DNA of 64,000 bases from Anaerobaca sp035448545 (GTDB lineage: Bacteria; Planctomycetota; Phycisphaerae; Sedimentisphaerales; Anaerobacaceae): assembly GCA_035448545.1 (NCBI GenBank), contig DAOTJE010000021.1, forward strand, positions 10,597-74,596, given 5' to 3'. The notes under the pieces are model-generated. The model had not been told where the DNA came from. It did not search any database and was given only the letters and a program-made list of their open reading frames with translations. Positions 7,135-15,250 of this stretch are shown here, in pieces. How positions within the stretch are numbered: position 1 is the first letter of the stretch; each line of letters opens with the position of its first letter. The position numbers were made by a program, and so were the translations under genes.

Positions 7135-9486
7135 CTAATTCGACTGGTAAGGTCCGATCTCGTCGACGGGGATCGGTTCGAAAAGAACGGATCGCAGCAG
7201 GCCCGAATCGCCGGTGGCCTGGCCGCCGGAGGCGATCGCCACCGCGAGGGTCCCGTCGGCAACAGCATTGAGGGCGACCTGCCCGGTTCCCCCATCCCGC
7301 AGAAAGACGCTTTCGCACCGGGCGAAGAGGTTACGACTGATAATATTGACGTCGGCATGGCTCTTGAGGTCGGCCAGCTCCGGATAGCGGCTCGCATAGG
7401 AAGGCTCGCCCGCCTGTGGCAGGAATCGCTCGACGGCCTCGAGCCAGCGGGACTGGCCCCAGCGGCTGAAGCTCAGGCCGGCCAGGCAATCGACGAAGAG
7501 GTTGCCTTCGATGAGATTCTCCTTGCCGCCGTGGATCTGGACGCCGCCGAAGTGCACGGCCCCGCACCGCTCGAAGAGGTTCCCATAGACCACGACGCCG
7601 GAAATCATGTCGTCCAGCCGCACCCCCGCCGCCCCATGTTGTGTGCCGCCACGGATATCGCTCCAGCGGTTCCAGCGAATCACGACGCCGCGATAGAGGG
7701 GGTTGCCGAACATGTCCAGCCCGCCCTGGTCGTCCGATTCGCGCACCACGTTGCGGATGTGGTTCAGCTCGATCACGTGGTCGTTGCCTTCGATGCGCAT
7801 CGCGGAGGAAGGCATATCCTCGAACCGGTTGTGCGCGATGCGGTTGCCGCAACCGTCGAGGTGGACCGCCGGGGCATAGGTGCGTTTCAGGCGGGAGATG
7901 TCGCAGACGATGCAGTTCTCGACGAAGTGTCGGCCTGGCGTCAGCGTCGTCCGGTCGCCTCCGGCCACGCGGGTCCCGCCGCAGCCGAGCGTGTGCATCT
8001 TGCAGCCGAAGATGCCATGATGCAGGCCGCCTTCGACGACAATAGCATCGCCACCGAACCGCCGGATGACACTGTTGGCAACCAGACAATCGGCCCCACC
8101 GCGGATGTGGATCGCATCTCCTCGCCCCTCCTCGAGCGTCAGGCCGCGCAGGATCACATGTTCAACATCGGTCAACGTGATGAATGGCTGGTCGAACACG
8201 CTGAGGACCACGTCCGCTTTCGACACGTCGAGCCCCTGCGGCGGCAGCCAATAGACGATCTGCGTCTGCCGGTCCAGATACCACTCGCCCTCGGCATCCA
8301 ATTCCCGGAACACGTTCAACGCGTAGTAGCGCTGGTCTTTGCGATACCCATAGTGGGAATAGGGCGGCGCCAATGTGAACGTCTTCGCATCTGCGTCGAT
8401 CGAGGCAACCTTCTGATACTCCTCGAACCAGTCCCAGAACCAGTAGCCATACAGACGCACGTCAGGCTCGTCGAGCCAGCGGCTTGGTCGGTCCTCGACA
8501 TAACGGAACTTCCCGTCGCGACACCCATCGATCGTGTTCCAGAGCCTGAACGTGTCTGTGCCCAGAACCTCGCCGGTCTTGACGAAACCCTCGTTGGGCC
8601 ATCGCGCGAGCGTCTGAGCCTTGCCATCGACGAACAGCTCCGGCCGGCGTCGCAGCGCCGTGGCATCGCCCCAATCACCGACCCCCGAAGCCCTGAGGTC
8701 GGCTTCGAGCACGCGACTGCGAACGGCCTCACTGAGTTTCTCCCGAACCGTAGCATGGGAGATCGGCTTCCACCCGGTGACTCGCACGCCGCCGCGAAGA
8801 ACGGCCGCCGCGCCTTCATAGACCACCGGTGCCTCCGCAGAGCCGGAATCTTCCGAGGTCAGGTGTAGCGTGTGCTCGCAGGCGTACTCGCCGGCGCCAA
8901 TCACGATCTTCACTCCACCTCTGGGCAGTCCCCCACCGCTCGATTTCTTCAGTTGCCGTATCGCGTCGCGTGCCTTCTCGATGCTGCGAAAAGGCTTCTG
9001 ACGCGAACCGTCGGCGGTATCATCTCCTGTCGGCGCCACATAGAAGACCTTTCCCGGCTCAGGCAACAGGGGCAATGGTTCGCGGTAGGCCTTCGGGTCC
9101 CGCGCGGGCAGGCCCTGGGCGATGCGTCGGGTCTCTGCGATCCGTCGCTTCGCGATGTCACGATGGAACCGCAGCAACGCCGCGTCCGCCTCCAAACGTT
9201 CCCAGACCGCGATCGCCTCGGCCGTATCCCGCTTGGCCAAATTCACGTCCGCCAGCCCCAACAGAGCCAGACCGCGAGCGAAGGGCGCAACGGAGGTGTC
9301 GCGCGCCACGGCGTCAAATCCTCCGGCAGCCTCCTCCAGCTTGCCCTCGGCAAAGGCCTGGGCGGCCCTATCAAGGCCCGGACAAGATGACGCCGGCATC
9401 TCCTGTGACGCTCCCGGCGCCGCGACCGCCAGGAGCAGAACGCCAGCCAAAACCATTGGAGCCACCCAAGATCGCGTCAGATTCAT
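7135..9486 (-). CDS. Secreted right-handed parallel beta-helix protein
   Basis: 783 residues with a clear signal peptide (MNLTRSWVAPMVLAGVLLLAVAAPGASQ). Residues 30-130 form a helical, TPR-like stretch. From about residue 148 comes VFYVAPTGDDTADGSRQKPF, the N-terminal motif of many secreted polysaccharide lyases and beta-helix proteins, then a long region rich in short strands of the type GNxIxxNxF (residues about 440-700), typical of pectate-lyase-like beta helices. It probably acts on or binds a polysaccharide outside the cell; no catalytic residue can be assigned. AAGGAT lies upstream of the ATG. It stands alone between the glycan cluster and cobO. Confidence 0.82.
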   Translation of the reverse strand: MNLTRSWVAPMVLAGVLLLAVAAPGASQEMPASSCPGLDRAAQAFAEGKLEEAAGGFDAVARDTSVAPFARGLALLGLADVNLAKRDTAEAIAVWERLEADAALLRFHRDIAKRRIAETRRIAQGLPARDPKAYREPLPLLPEPGKVFYVAPTGDDTADGSRQKPFRSIEKARDAIRQLKKSSGGGLPRGGVKIVIGAGEYACEHTLHLTSEDSGSAEAPVVYEGAAAVLRGGVRVTGWKPISHATVREKLSEAVRSRVLEADLRASGVGDWGDATALRRRPELFVDGKAQTLARWPNEGFVKTGEVLGTDTFRLWNTIDGCRDGKFRYVEDRPSRWLDEPDVRLYGYWFWDWFEEYQKVASIDADAKTFTLAPPYSHYGYRKDQRYYALNVFRELDAEGEWYLDRQTQIVYWLPPQGLDVSKADVVLSVFDQPFITLTDVEHVILRGLTLEEGRGDAIHIRGGADCLVANSVIRRFGGDAIVVEGGLHHGIFGCKMHTLGCGGTRVAGGDRTTLTPGRHFVENCIVCDISRLKRTYAPAVHLDGCGNRIAHNRFEDMPSSAMRIEGNDHVIELNHIRNVVRESDDQGGLDMFGNPLYRGVVIRWNRWSDIRGGTQHGAAGVRLDDMISGVVVYGNLFERCGAVHFGGVQIHGGKENLIEGNLFVDCLAGLSFSRWGQSRWLEAVERFLPQAGEPSYASRYPELADLKSHADVNIISRNLFARCESVFLRDGGTGQVALNAVADGTLAVAIASGGQATGDSGLLRSVLFEPIPVDEIGPYQSN

Positions 9487-9623
9487 GCGTGTCTATCCTT
9501 CCGTCAGAGTTTCGTTCCGGTGGCACCACCCCCGGACCACAGGTGGCCGACCCGCACAATATACCAGAGTCGCCCGCAGGATCAAACAGCGCGTGTACCG
9601 CGGAACACCGCGAAGCTGCGTGC

Positions 9624-9652
9624 TTGAATGGTGGCACGGGTGAGCGTAAGAT
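9624..9652 (+). promoter_or_regulatory. Predicted cobO promoter giving a leaderless transcript
   Basis: TTGAAT (9624-9629) and TAAGAT (9647-9652) are separated by 17 bases. The cobO ATG begins 6 bases after the -10 hexamer, where transcription normally starts. No Shine-Dalgarno sequence is seen before this ATG, consistent with a leaderless mRNA. Confidence 0.5.
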
Positions 9653-9658
9653 ACGGCG

Positions 9659-10201
9659 ATGCTGGAAAAAGGATTGGTTCAGGTCTATACCGGTGACGGC
9701 AAGGGCAAGACGACGGCGGCGTTCGGGCTGGCGCTGCGGGCGGCCGGACAGGGCAACAAGGTGCTGATCTACCAGTTCCTCAAGCCCCCCTCGCTCGATC
9801 TTGGGGAGCGTCTCGCCCTGCGATCAGCAGCGCTGGACATCCGCATCGAGGCCATGAAAGCCGACTGGGATATGGCTGCCTCATTCAAGGACAGAGAGGC
9901 GATGGAACGGACGCGGGCCGCCATTCGCGAGGCTTTGGCGCAGCTGACGGAAGCAGCAAGGAAGCGGCTTTACGATGTCCTCGTTCTGGATGAGATCGCT
10001 TATTGTCTGGGCCGTGGCCTGACGACACTCCGGGACGTCGAGCGTCTGATCGAACAGCGCGATCCGGCGGTCGAGATTGTCCTGACAGGGCGGGACGCCC
10101 CTGTCGAACTGGTGGCGCTGGCCGATCTCGTCACGGAGATGAAGAAGATCAAACACCCCTTCGATGAGGGGCTCGGCGCCCGACGCGGAATCGATTATTA
10201 G
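9659..10201 (+). CDS. cobO: Cob(I)yrinic acid a,c-diamide adenosyltransferase (CobA/CobO/BtuR type)
   Basis: 180 residues, the usual length for this family. The Walker-A-like loop VYTGDGKGKTTAAFG (about residues 10-24) binds ATP in an unusual orientation, and VLVLDEIAYCLGRGL is the conserved central acidic motif. The enzyme transfers the 5'-deoxyadenosyl group of ATP to cob(I)alamin or cobyrinate in the cytosol, forming adenosylated corrinoids. No other cobalamin genes are in the window, so it may serve salvage or a pathway encoded elsewhere. The start is fixed by the family N-terminus (MLEKGLVQVYTGDGKGKT). Confidence 0.9.
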   Translation: MLEKGLVQVYTGDGKGKTTAAFGLALRAAGQGNKVLIYQFLKPPSLDLGERLALRSAALDIRIEAMKADWDMAASFKDREAMERTRAAIREALAQLTEAARKRLYDVLVLDEIAYCLGRGLTTLRDVERLIEQRDPAVEIVLTGRDAPVELVALADLVTEMKKIKHPFDEGLGARRGIDY

Positions 10202-10212
10202 CTGTAAGCCCT

Positions 10213-10241
10213 GTAGGGGCGAATGATCATTCGGCCCCTAC
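10213..10241. repeat. Palindromic intergenic element
   Basis: GTAGGGGC (10213-10220) pairs with GCCCCTAC (10234-10241), and the interior GAATGATCATTC is itself a perfect palindrome; one unpaired G lies between. It sits between the cobO stop and the ispD ribosome-binding site. It resembles a common REP-type unit and could also act as a weak terminator, although no long T tract follows. Confidence 0.6.
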
Positions 10242-10262
10242 GAAAAAACAAAGGAGCAGACG

Positions 10263-11003
10263 TTGGCCAAGACTGTGGCGGCGATCATCTGTGCCGCCGG
10301 ACCGGGAACCCGGTTCGGTGGAAAACGAAAGAAGCAATTCACCGACGTTGACGGCCGGGCGGTCTTCGTGCGGAGCATCGAGCTGTTCGCCAGCCGCGAC
10401 GACGTCAAGCAGGTGCTCCTGGGCATCTCCAAGGAAGACGAGGAGATCGTCAACGTCAAATGGGGCGCCAAACTGAAGTTCTTCGGCGTCAAGACCTTCT
10501 TCGGGGGCGCCGAGCGGTTCGATACCGTTCGGAAGGCTCTCGAACTGGTCAACAACGACATCGACCTGATCGCGGTCCATGATGCATGTCGATGCTGTGC
10601 GACCGACCAGCTCATTGGGGAGGTCATCGCCGCCGCCGGCAAGAGCGGGGCTGCCATCCCCGCCTGCCCGGTCACAGCGACCCTCAAGGAGGCCAGGGAC
10701 AGCATCATCACGCGGACCGTGGATCGGGCCAATCTCTTCGAGGCCCAGACGCCCCAAGTCTTCGAGGCCGCCCTGCTCCGCAAGGCCTACGAGAACATGG
10801 CGCGGCTCGACTCGGCACAGGTCACCGACGATGCCTTTCTGGTCGAGGCGCTGGGCCACAAGGTCTCCATCGTCCGGGCGGATTCGTCCAACATCAAGAT
10901 CACAGTCCCGAGCGACATCGCTATCGCCGAGGCGATCCTGAAGAGTCGCCCGAAGCCCAAACCCGAAGGTCCGATAGGACCCTACATCGAGGCCCAATGG
11001 TAG
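10263..11003 (+). CDS. ispD: 2-C-methyl-D-erythritol 4-phosphate cytidylyltransferase
   Basis: 246 residues. It converts MEP and CTP to CDP-methylerythritol in the non-mevalonate isoprenoid pathway. The nucleotide-binding signature is AAGPGTRFGGKRKKQF (residues about 11-26), and VHDACRCCATDQLI corresponds to the family's VHDaaRP metal/substrate motif. TDDAFLVEALGHKVSIVRA is the usual C-terminal motif. The start is TTG at 10263, decided by AAGGAG six bases upstream; no ATG lies near. The pathway supplies polyprenyl carriers of the kind the GT2/GT-C enzymes need, but no regulatory link is visible. The P-to-C change in the RPxxT motif is slightly unusual. Confidence 0.88.
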   Translation: MAKTVAAIICAAGPGTRFGGKRKKQFTDVDGRAVFVRSIELFASRDDVKQVLLGISKEDEEIVNVKWGAKLKFFGVKTFFGGAERFDTVRKALELVNNDIDLIAVHDACRCCATDQLIGEVIAAAGKSGAAIPACPVTATLKEARDSIITRTVDRANLFEAQTPQVFEAALLRKAYENMARLDSAQVTDDAFLVEALGHKVSIVRADSSNIKITVPSDIAIAEAILKSRPKPKPEGPIGPYIEAQW

Positions 11004-11043
11004 CCGAGGAAACGGGAGTGCGGAAAATTCTGTTTTTTCTCGC

Positions 11044-11072
11044 TTGACAAACTCGGGGTAAGTGGATTTAAT
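11044..11072 (+). promoter_or_regulatory. trp operon promoter
   Basis: A perfect TTGACA -35 (11044-11049) and TTTAAT -10 (11067-11072) are separated by 17 bases. The predicted start near 11079 is only about three bases before the leader-peptide ATG at 11082, so the leader mRNA would be nearly leaderless. Confidence 0.8.
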
Positions 11073-11081
11073 ACAGGTACT

Positions 11082-11156
11082 ATGACGCTGAACTATCGCT
11101 ATTACTGCAACTTTTGGTGGTGGCCTGAGGACATACATCCGACGGGCGAGCGATAA
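11082..11156 (+). CDS. trpL: trp operon leader peptide
   Basis: A 24-codon open frame beginning MTLNYRYYCNF and containing three consecutive TGG (Trp) codons at 11115-11123, ending in TAA at 11154-11156. Position (between a strong promoter and trpE), length and tandem Trp codons are those of attenuation leader peptides, which act as a sensor: the ribosome stalls at the Trp codons when charged tRNA-Trp is scarce. The peptide also has three Tyr codons. There is AGG a few bases upstream of the ATG, but the predicted transcript start leaves room for almost no 5' untranslated region. It is too short for ordinary ORF finders. Confidence 0.88.
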   Translation: MTLNYRYYCNFWWWPEDIHPTGER

Positions 11157-11202
11157 TTTGCCATAGAAAAACCGCTAAGAAAGACCTTGTGACGCAGCCT
11201 GT
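11142..11202 (+). promoter_or_regulatory. trp antiterminator pairing (regions 2 and 3)
   Basis: ACGGGCGAGCG (11142-11152), within the last codons of trpL, can pair with CGCAGCCTGT (11193-11202), the 5' arm of the terminator. By hand this gives nine pairs (one G-U) with a GA/A internal loop. A ribosome stalled on the Trp codons would leave 11142-11152 free; one at the stop codon would cover it. This matches classical attenuation. Confidence 0.65.
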
Positions 11203-11229
11203 TGGAATCAGCAGGCTGCGTTTTTTTTT
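11193..11229 (+). terminator. trp attenuator terminator
   Basis: CGCAGCCTG (11193-11201) and CAGGCTGCG (11212-11220) form a nine-pair stem with a ten-base loop, followed by nine T residues (11221-11229). It lies 36 bases after the trpL stop and 51 bases before trpE, so it is a regulated intrinsic terminator. Confidence 0.92.
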
Positions 11230-11280
11230 GGTGTTTCGGCGGGTGCGTCAGTAGAACTTCGCTATTTGAGAGCCGGACTT

Positions 11281-12876
11281 ATGGATGATTATCGACAGAT
11301 CATACACGGCGCCGAACCGGGCCAGATCGTCCCGATCGTCAAGCGAATCGACGTGGGCGATCCCCTCGATTTTTTCGCGAAACTGACCGACTACGGCCGG
11401 GCCAAGAACTGCTGCCTGCTGGAATCGCGGGAGTACCTGGCAGGCACGGGGGCGCTGAGCTTCGGGACCGCCCGGCCGGCTCTGTACCTGACCGGCACGG
11501 GCTCGGACTTCCGCATCCAGGCCCTCAGCAAGACCGGAAAGCGGATGCTCGGCTATCTGGCCGGCGACGAGAAGCGGTTCGCCTTCTGCGAGACGGTCAC
11601 GTTCGAACCTGACCGGATCATCGGGCGGATCCGGCCCACGGAAGGGATGATGGACGAGCAGACTCGCCTCCGCAGCACCAATCAGATGGACGTGTTGCGG
11701 GCGGTGGCGTTCGCGTTCCGGCTGGCAAGCAAGCCCTTCCGGGTCACCTGCGGTTTGCTCGGGGCCCTCAGCTATGACTTCGTGGACCAGTTCGAGAAGC
11801 TACCGGCCAGCAAGCAGGACGTGCTGGGCAATCCCGACTACGAGCTGTACTTCGCAGACAACATCTTCCTGATGGACCACGAGCACAACCAGGGCTATGT
11901 CGTGGTCAACTGCATGGTCACCAACAGCAACCGCGAGGCGGTCGTCGCCGAGGCCCAGGACAGTTTCGACTACTACTTCAACATGGCACGATTTGAGCCG
12001 CCCAAAGGCCGGCGCTACGACGGTCCCCTGCCGGCCGCATCAACGGACACCTGCCAGAGTGAATACGAGAACATGGTCCGTGCCGCCAAGCAGCATATCG
12101 TCGACGGCGACATCTTTCAGGTCGTGCTGAGCCGGACGATCACCGAGCCGTGTCCGGACGAACCCCTGGACGTCTACAAGCGGCTGCGCAAGCTGAACCC
12201 GTCGCCGTATATGTTCTATCTGAACATGCCCAACACAGTGCTGATGGGCTCCAGCCCCGAGCTGAACCTGCGTGTCAGCGGGACCGGTCCACGTCATGTC
12301 GAAATCCGACCCATCGCCGGCACCAAACCGCGAGGACGCATCGACGGCGAGATCGACCCTGACACCGACTTTCGATATGAGGCGGAGCTGAAGCTGGACC
12401 GCAAGGAACTGGCCGAGCACATGATGCTGGTGGACTTGGCGAGGAACGACATCGCCCGCGTGGCCGAACCGGGCAGCCGGGTCGTCAACGAGCTGCTGAC
12501 CGTGGAGAAGTACGAATCCGTTCAGCACCTGGTCAGCAACGTCAAAGGTACCCTCCGGCCCGATCTTGACGCGCTGAGTGCCTACCTGGCGACGATGAAC
12601 ATGGGAACGCTCACCGGGGCACCGAAGATCGAAGCCATGAAGATCATCCGGCAGCTCGAAAAGAACAAGCGTGGCTACTACGGTGGCGCCGTCATGTACC
12701 TGACCGTGGACGGCCAGTTCGACAGTTGTATCACGATCCGCAGCCTCCAGGTCCGCGACCACATCGCCTACATCCGCGCCGGCGCCGGGATCGTGCACGA
12801 CAGCGTTCCGAAGACCGAATTCGAAGAGACCGAGCACAAAGCCCGCTCCTGCATCCGGGCCATCCGAGGACAATGA
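11281..12876 (+). CDS. trpE: Anthranilate synthase component I
   Basis: 531 residues. It converts chorismate and ammonia (from TrpG) to anthranilate, the first committed step of tryptophan synthesis. The N-terminal CCLLES motif (about residues 43-48) corresponds to the LLES element of the tryptophan feedback site, so feedback inhibition is expected. The C-terminal chorismate-binding domain has FQVVLSRT, IRPIAGTKPRG, HMMLVDLARND and GAPKIEAM. ATG 11281 is used; a TTG at 11266 is in frame but no good Shine-Dalgarno supports either. It is the first structural gene behind the attenuator, and its end touches an in-frame ATG of trpG. Confidence 0.95.
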   Translation: MDDYRQIIHGAEPGQIVPIVKRIDVGDPLDFFAKLTDYGRAKNCCLLESREYLAGTGALSFGTARPALYLTGTGSDFRIQALSKTGKRMLGYLAGDEKRFAFCETVTFEPDRIIGRIRPTEGMMDEQTRLRSTNQMDVLRAVAFAFRLASKPFRVTCGLLGALSYDFVDQFEKLPASKQDVLGNPDYELYFADNIFLMDHEHNQGYVVVNCMVTNSNREAVVAEAQDSFDYYFNMARFEPPKGRRYDGPLPAASTDTCQSEYENMVRAAKQHIVDGDIFQVVLSRTITEPCPDEPLDVYKRLRKLNPSPYMFYLNMPNTVLMGSSPELNLRVSGTGPRHVEIRPIAGTKPRGRIDGEIDPDTDFRYEAELKLDRKELAEHMMLVDLARNDIARVAEPGSRVVNELLTVEKYESVQHLVSNVKGTLRPDLDALSAYLATMNMGTLTGAPKIEAMKIIRQLEKNKRGYYGGAVMYLTVDGQFDSCITIRSLQVRDHIAYIRAGAGIVHDSVPKTEFEETEHKARSCIRAIRGQ

Positions 12877-12917
12877 TGGCACCGGGCCATCACGGGCGGC
12901 GCGTGAAGGACGAACCC

Positions 12918-13529
12918 ATGGAAACAAACGATACCAGAGTCCTGTTCATCGACAATTTCGACTCGTTCACATACAATCTCGTGGACGATTTTGGCAAGCG
13001 AGGCTGTGTGACCCGCGTGTACCGCGCCGACACGCGTCTTGATGATCTGATGGCGGTCTGTGCCCGGTTCGATCCCGATCTGCTCGTGATCTCGCCCGGC
13101 CCGGGCAATCCGGATACGGCCGGTGTGTCACTCGAAGCGGTGGCATATTTCCAGGACAAACTGCCCATCTTCGGCGTCTGCCTGGGACACCAGATCATTG
13201 TGCAGCACTTCGGGGGCACGATCGGCCATGCCCCGGAACCGATGCACGGCAAGCCCTCGCGGGTCCGCCACAACGGGAAAGGACTGTTTGCAGGCATCGA
13301 GAACCCGCTCCAGGCCGGCCGGTACCACAGCCTGATGGCCGAGCGTTTGCCCGACTGCCTGGAGAAGACCGCAGAATTTGAGGGTATCGTCATGGGCATA
13401 CAGCACAAAGAGTTGCCCATTTATGGTGTCCAGTTCCATCCGGAGAGCATCCTGACGCCTGCCGGCGGCAAGATCATCCAGAACATCCTGCGCATCGCGG
13501 CCCAGAAGAGACAAACGGTAGGGAGTTAA
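12918..13529 (+). CDS. trpG: Anthranilate synthase glutamine amidotransferase subunit
   Basis: 203 residues, class I glutamine amidotransferase. It supplies ammonia from glutamine to TrpE. VLFIDNFDSFTYNLVD starts the domain, VISPGPGNPDTAG is the oxyanion strand, FGVCLGHQ holds the nucleophilic Cys, and GVQFHPESI holds the His-Glu of the triad. ATG 12918 is chosen because AAGGA lies eight bases upstream; earlier in-frame ATGs at 12873 and 12876 overlap the trpE stop and would add an unrelated 14-15 residue extension. The gene may also serve folate synthesis (pabA role), as in many bacteria, but no pabB is visible here. Confidence 0.93.
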   Translation: METNDTRVLFIDNFDSFTYNLVDDFGKRGCVTRVYRADTRLDDLMAVCARFDPDLLVISPGPGNPDTAGVSLEAVAYFQDKLPIFGVCLGHQIIVQHFGGTIGHAPEPMHGKPSRVRHNGKGLFAGIENPLQAGRYHSLMAERLPDCLEKTAEFEGIVMGIQHKELPIYGVQFHPESILTPAGGKIIQNILRIAAQKRQTVGS

Positions 13530-13532
13530 GCC

Positions 13533-14552
13533 ATGGCGACGATCACTGAGTACCTGGAAATCATCCTGAACGGAAACGACCTAACGTTCGAGCAGGCCAA
13601 GGCCCTGCAAGACCGGATCTTCGAGGGTGAAGTCACCGAGGTCCAGATCGCGGCGTTTCTGGCCATGATGCGAATGAAACGGGCCACGTCGGCGGAAATC
13701 GCGGGCCTGGCCCAGTCGCTTCGCGATCACGCGGTGCGCGTCGACGCGGAGGTCGATAACCTGGTCGACACCTGCGGCACGGGCGGCGCGGTAATCAAGA
13801 CGTTCAACATCTCGACCGCCGCCGCACTGGTCGCAGCGGGTGCCGGCGTCTATGTCGCCAAGCACGGCAACCGCGGCATCACCAGCAAGTGCGGCTCGGC
13901 CGACGTGCTCGATGAGTTGGGCGTCAAGATCGACCCCGGTCCGGACGTCGTCGCCGAGTGCATCCGTCAGGCCCATATCGGGTTCATGTTCGCGCCGAAG
14001 TTTCATCCGGCGATGCGCTTCGTCCAGCCGATCCGCAAGAGCCTGGACTTCCGGACCGCCTTCAACATCCTCGGGCCCTTGGCCAATCCCGCTGGCGTCA
14101 CCGCCCAGGTGATGGGCGTGGCCGACGTCGAGCTTATAGGCCGCATCGCCGAAGCGCTCAAGCTGCTGGGCACCAGGCGGGCGATGGTCGTCCACGGCCA
14201 GGGCATGGACGAGATCAGCCTGTTGGGCAAAACGAAGGTTGTCGAGCTGCGCGACGGGCGCATCGAATCCATGGAGCTCGACCCGGCCGAATTCGGTTTC
14301 GTCGGCGCGTCCATCGATCAGCTTGGCAGTGGCGACGCCATTGCCAACGCAGCCCTGATCCGCAACATCCTCAGCGGAAAGGAGCGGGGGCCTCGCCGCG
14401 ATATCGTAATCCTGAACGCCGCCGCCGCGATCATCGTGGCCGGACTGGTGGACGACTTCCCACAGGCCATCCCGCTGGCGGAGTATTCGATCGACGACGG
14501 GAAGGCCATGAACTGCCTCGAGACTCTGATCGAGGTTTCCAACAAAGGGTGA
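13533..14552 (+). CDS. trpD: Anthranilate phosphoribosyltransferase
   Basis: 339 residues, usual length. It joins anthranilate and PRPP. VDTCGTGGAVIKTFNIST (about residues 79-96) is the PRPP loop; the common form is GTGGDG, so Asp is replaced by Ala here. KHGNRGITSKCGSADVLDELG is the second signature (13860-13922) and HGQGMDEISL the third. It begins three bases after the trpG stop, so the two are tightly coupled. The loop change is a tolerated-looking variant and does not by itself argue against activity. Confidence 0.94.
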   Translation: MATITEYLEIILNGNDLTFEQAKALQDRIFEGEVTEVQIAAFLAMMRMKRATSAEIAGLAQSLRDHAVRVDAEVDNLVDTCGTGGAVIKTFNISTAAALVAAGAGVYVAKHGNRGITSKCGSADVLDELGVKIDPGPDVVAECIRQAHIGFMFAPKFHPAMRFVQPIRKSLDFRTAFNILGPLANPAGVTAQVMGVADVELIGRIAEALKLLGTRRAMVVHGQGMDEISLLGKTKVVELRDGRIESMELDPAEFGFVGASIDQLGSGDAIANAALIRNILSGKERGPRRDIVILNAAAAIIVAGLVDDFPQAIPLAEYSIDDGKAMNCLETLIEVSNKG

Positions 14553-14579
14553 GTTCGCTCTCTATATCGGATCACTGTC

Positions 14580-15203
14580 ATGCTGATACCCAAGGTCAAG
14601 ATCTGCGGAATCACTAACTACGACGATGCGGCGGCGGCCCTGGAAATGGGGGCCGACCTGATCGGGTTCAATTTCTACCCGAAGAGCCCGCGGTACATCC
14701 GACCGGAAGCCGCCACGAAGATCATCAACAAGCTGCCCGCCTTCGTGGACCTCGCCGGCGTGTTCGTCAACAGCTCACTCGAAGAGACGCGGGAGATCGC
14801 CAGCCAGTGTCAGCTCGACTGGATCCAGCTGCACGGAGATGAAGATGCGGAATTCTGTCGATGGCTGGCCTACGACAGCCCCAAGACGATGAAGGCAATC
14901 CGCGTCAAAGACGCCCGCGACATTCAGCAGGCGGACCACTTCTTCACTGACGCCATCGTGCTCGATGCGTATGATCCGGGCAAGTACGGTGGCACCGGAC
15001 TGACCTTCGACTGGAATATCATCGGCCATATCGGCAAGCGTATCTTCCTGGCCGGTGGAATCAACCCGGACAACGCGGTCGCGGCCGTCGAACTCGGGGT
15101 CTACGGAATCGACGTGTGCAGCGGCGTCGAGGCTTCGCCCGGCAAGAAAGACCATCAGAAGATGAAGCGGCTCTTCGACAACATCCGACACCTGAGAGCA
15201 TAG
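14580..15203 (+). CDS. trpF: Phosphoribosylanthranilate isomerase
   Basis: 207 residues forming a TIM barrel. It performs the Amadori rearrangement of PRA to CdRP. VKICGIT (catalytic Cys), ADLIGFNFYPKSPRYI, WIQLHGDED, VLDAY and FLAGGINPDNA with VDVCSGVE-like IDVCSGVEASPGKKD are all present, giving the general base/acid pair Cys and Asp. It lies 27 bases after trpD. In most operons trpC (indole-glycerol phosphate synthase) sits between or is fused; here it is absent, so that step must be encoded elsewhere. Confidence 0.94.
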   Translation: MLIPKVKICGITNYDDAAAALEMGADLIGFNFYPKSPRYIRPEAATKIINKLPAFVDLAGVFVNSSLEETREIASQCQLDWIQLHGDEDAEFCRWLAYDSPKTMKAIRVKDARDIQQADHFFTDAIVLDAYDPGKYGGTGLTFDWNIIGHIGKRIFLAGGINPDNAVAAVELGVYGIDVCSGVEASPGKKDHQKMKRLFDNIRHLRA

Positions 15204-15250
15204 GTCCGAGACGATCGACCCAACCTGTGTCCCTGAAAGGACAGCCAGAC

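Noticed and set aside
7357..8868. Long plus-strand open frames inside the beta-helix gene
   Set aside because: They are antisense to a gene with a signal peptide and beta-helix motifs, and their translations are Arg/Ala/Val-rich without family motifs. High GC produces such frames. The same applies to the long frames opposite GH172, GH116, infB, glmS and the kinase.
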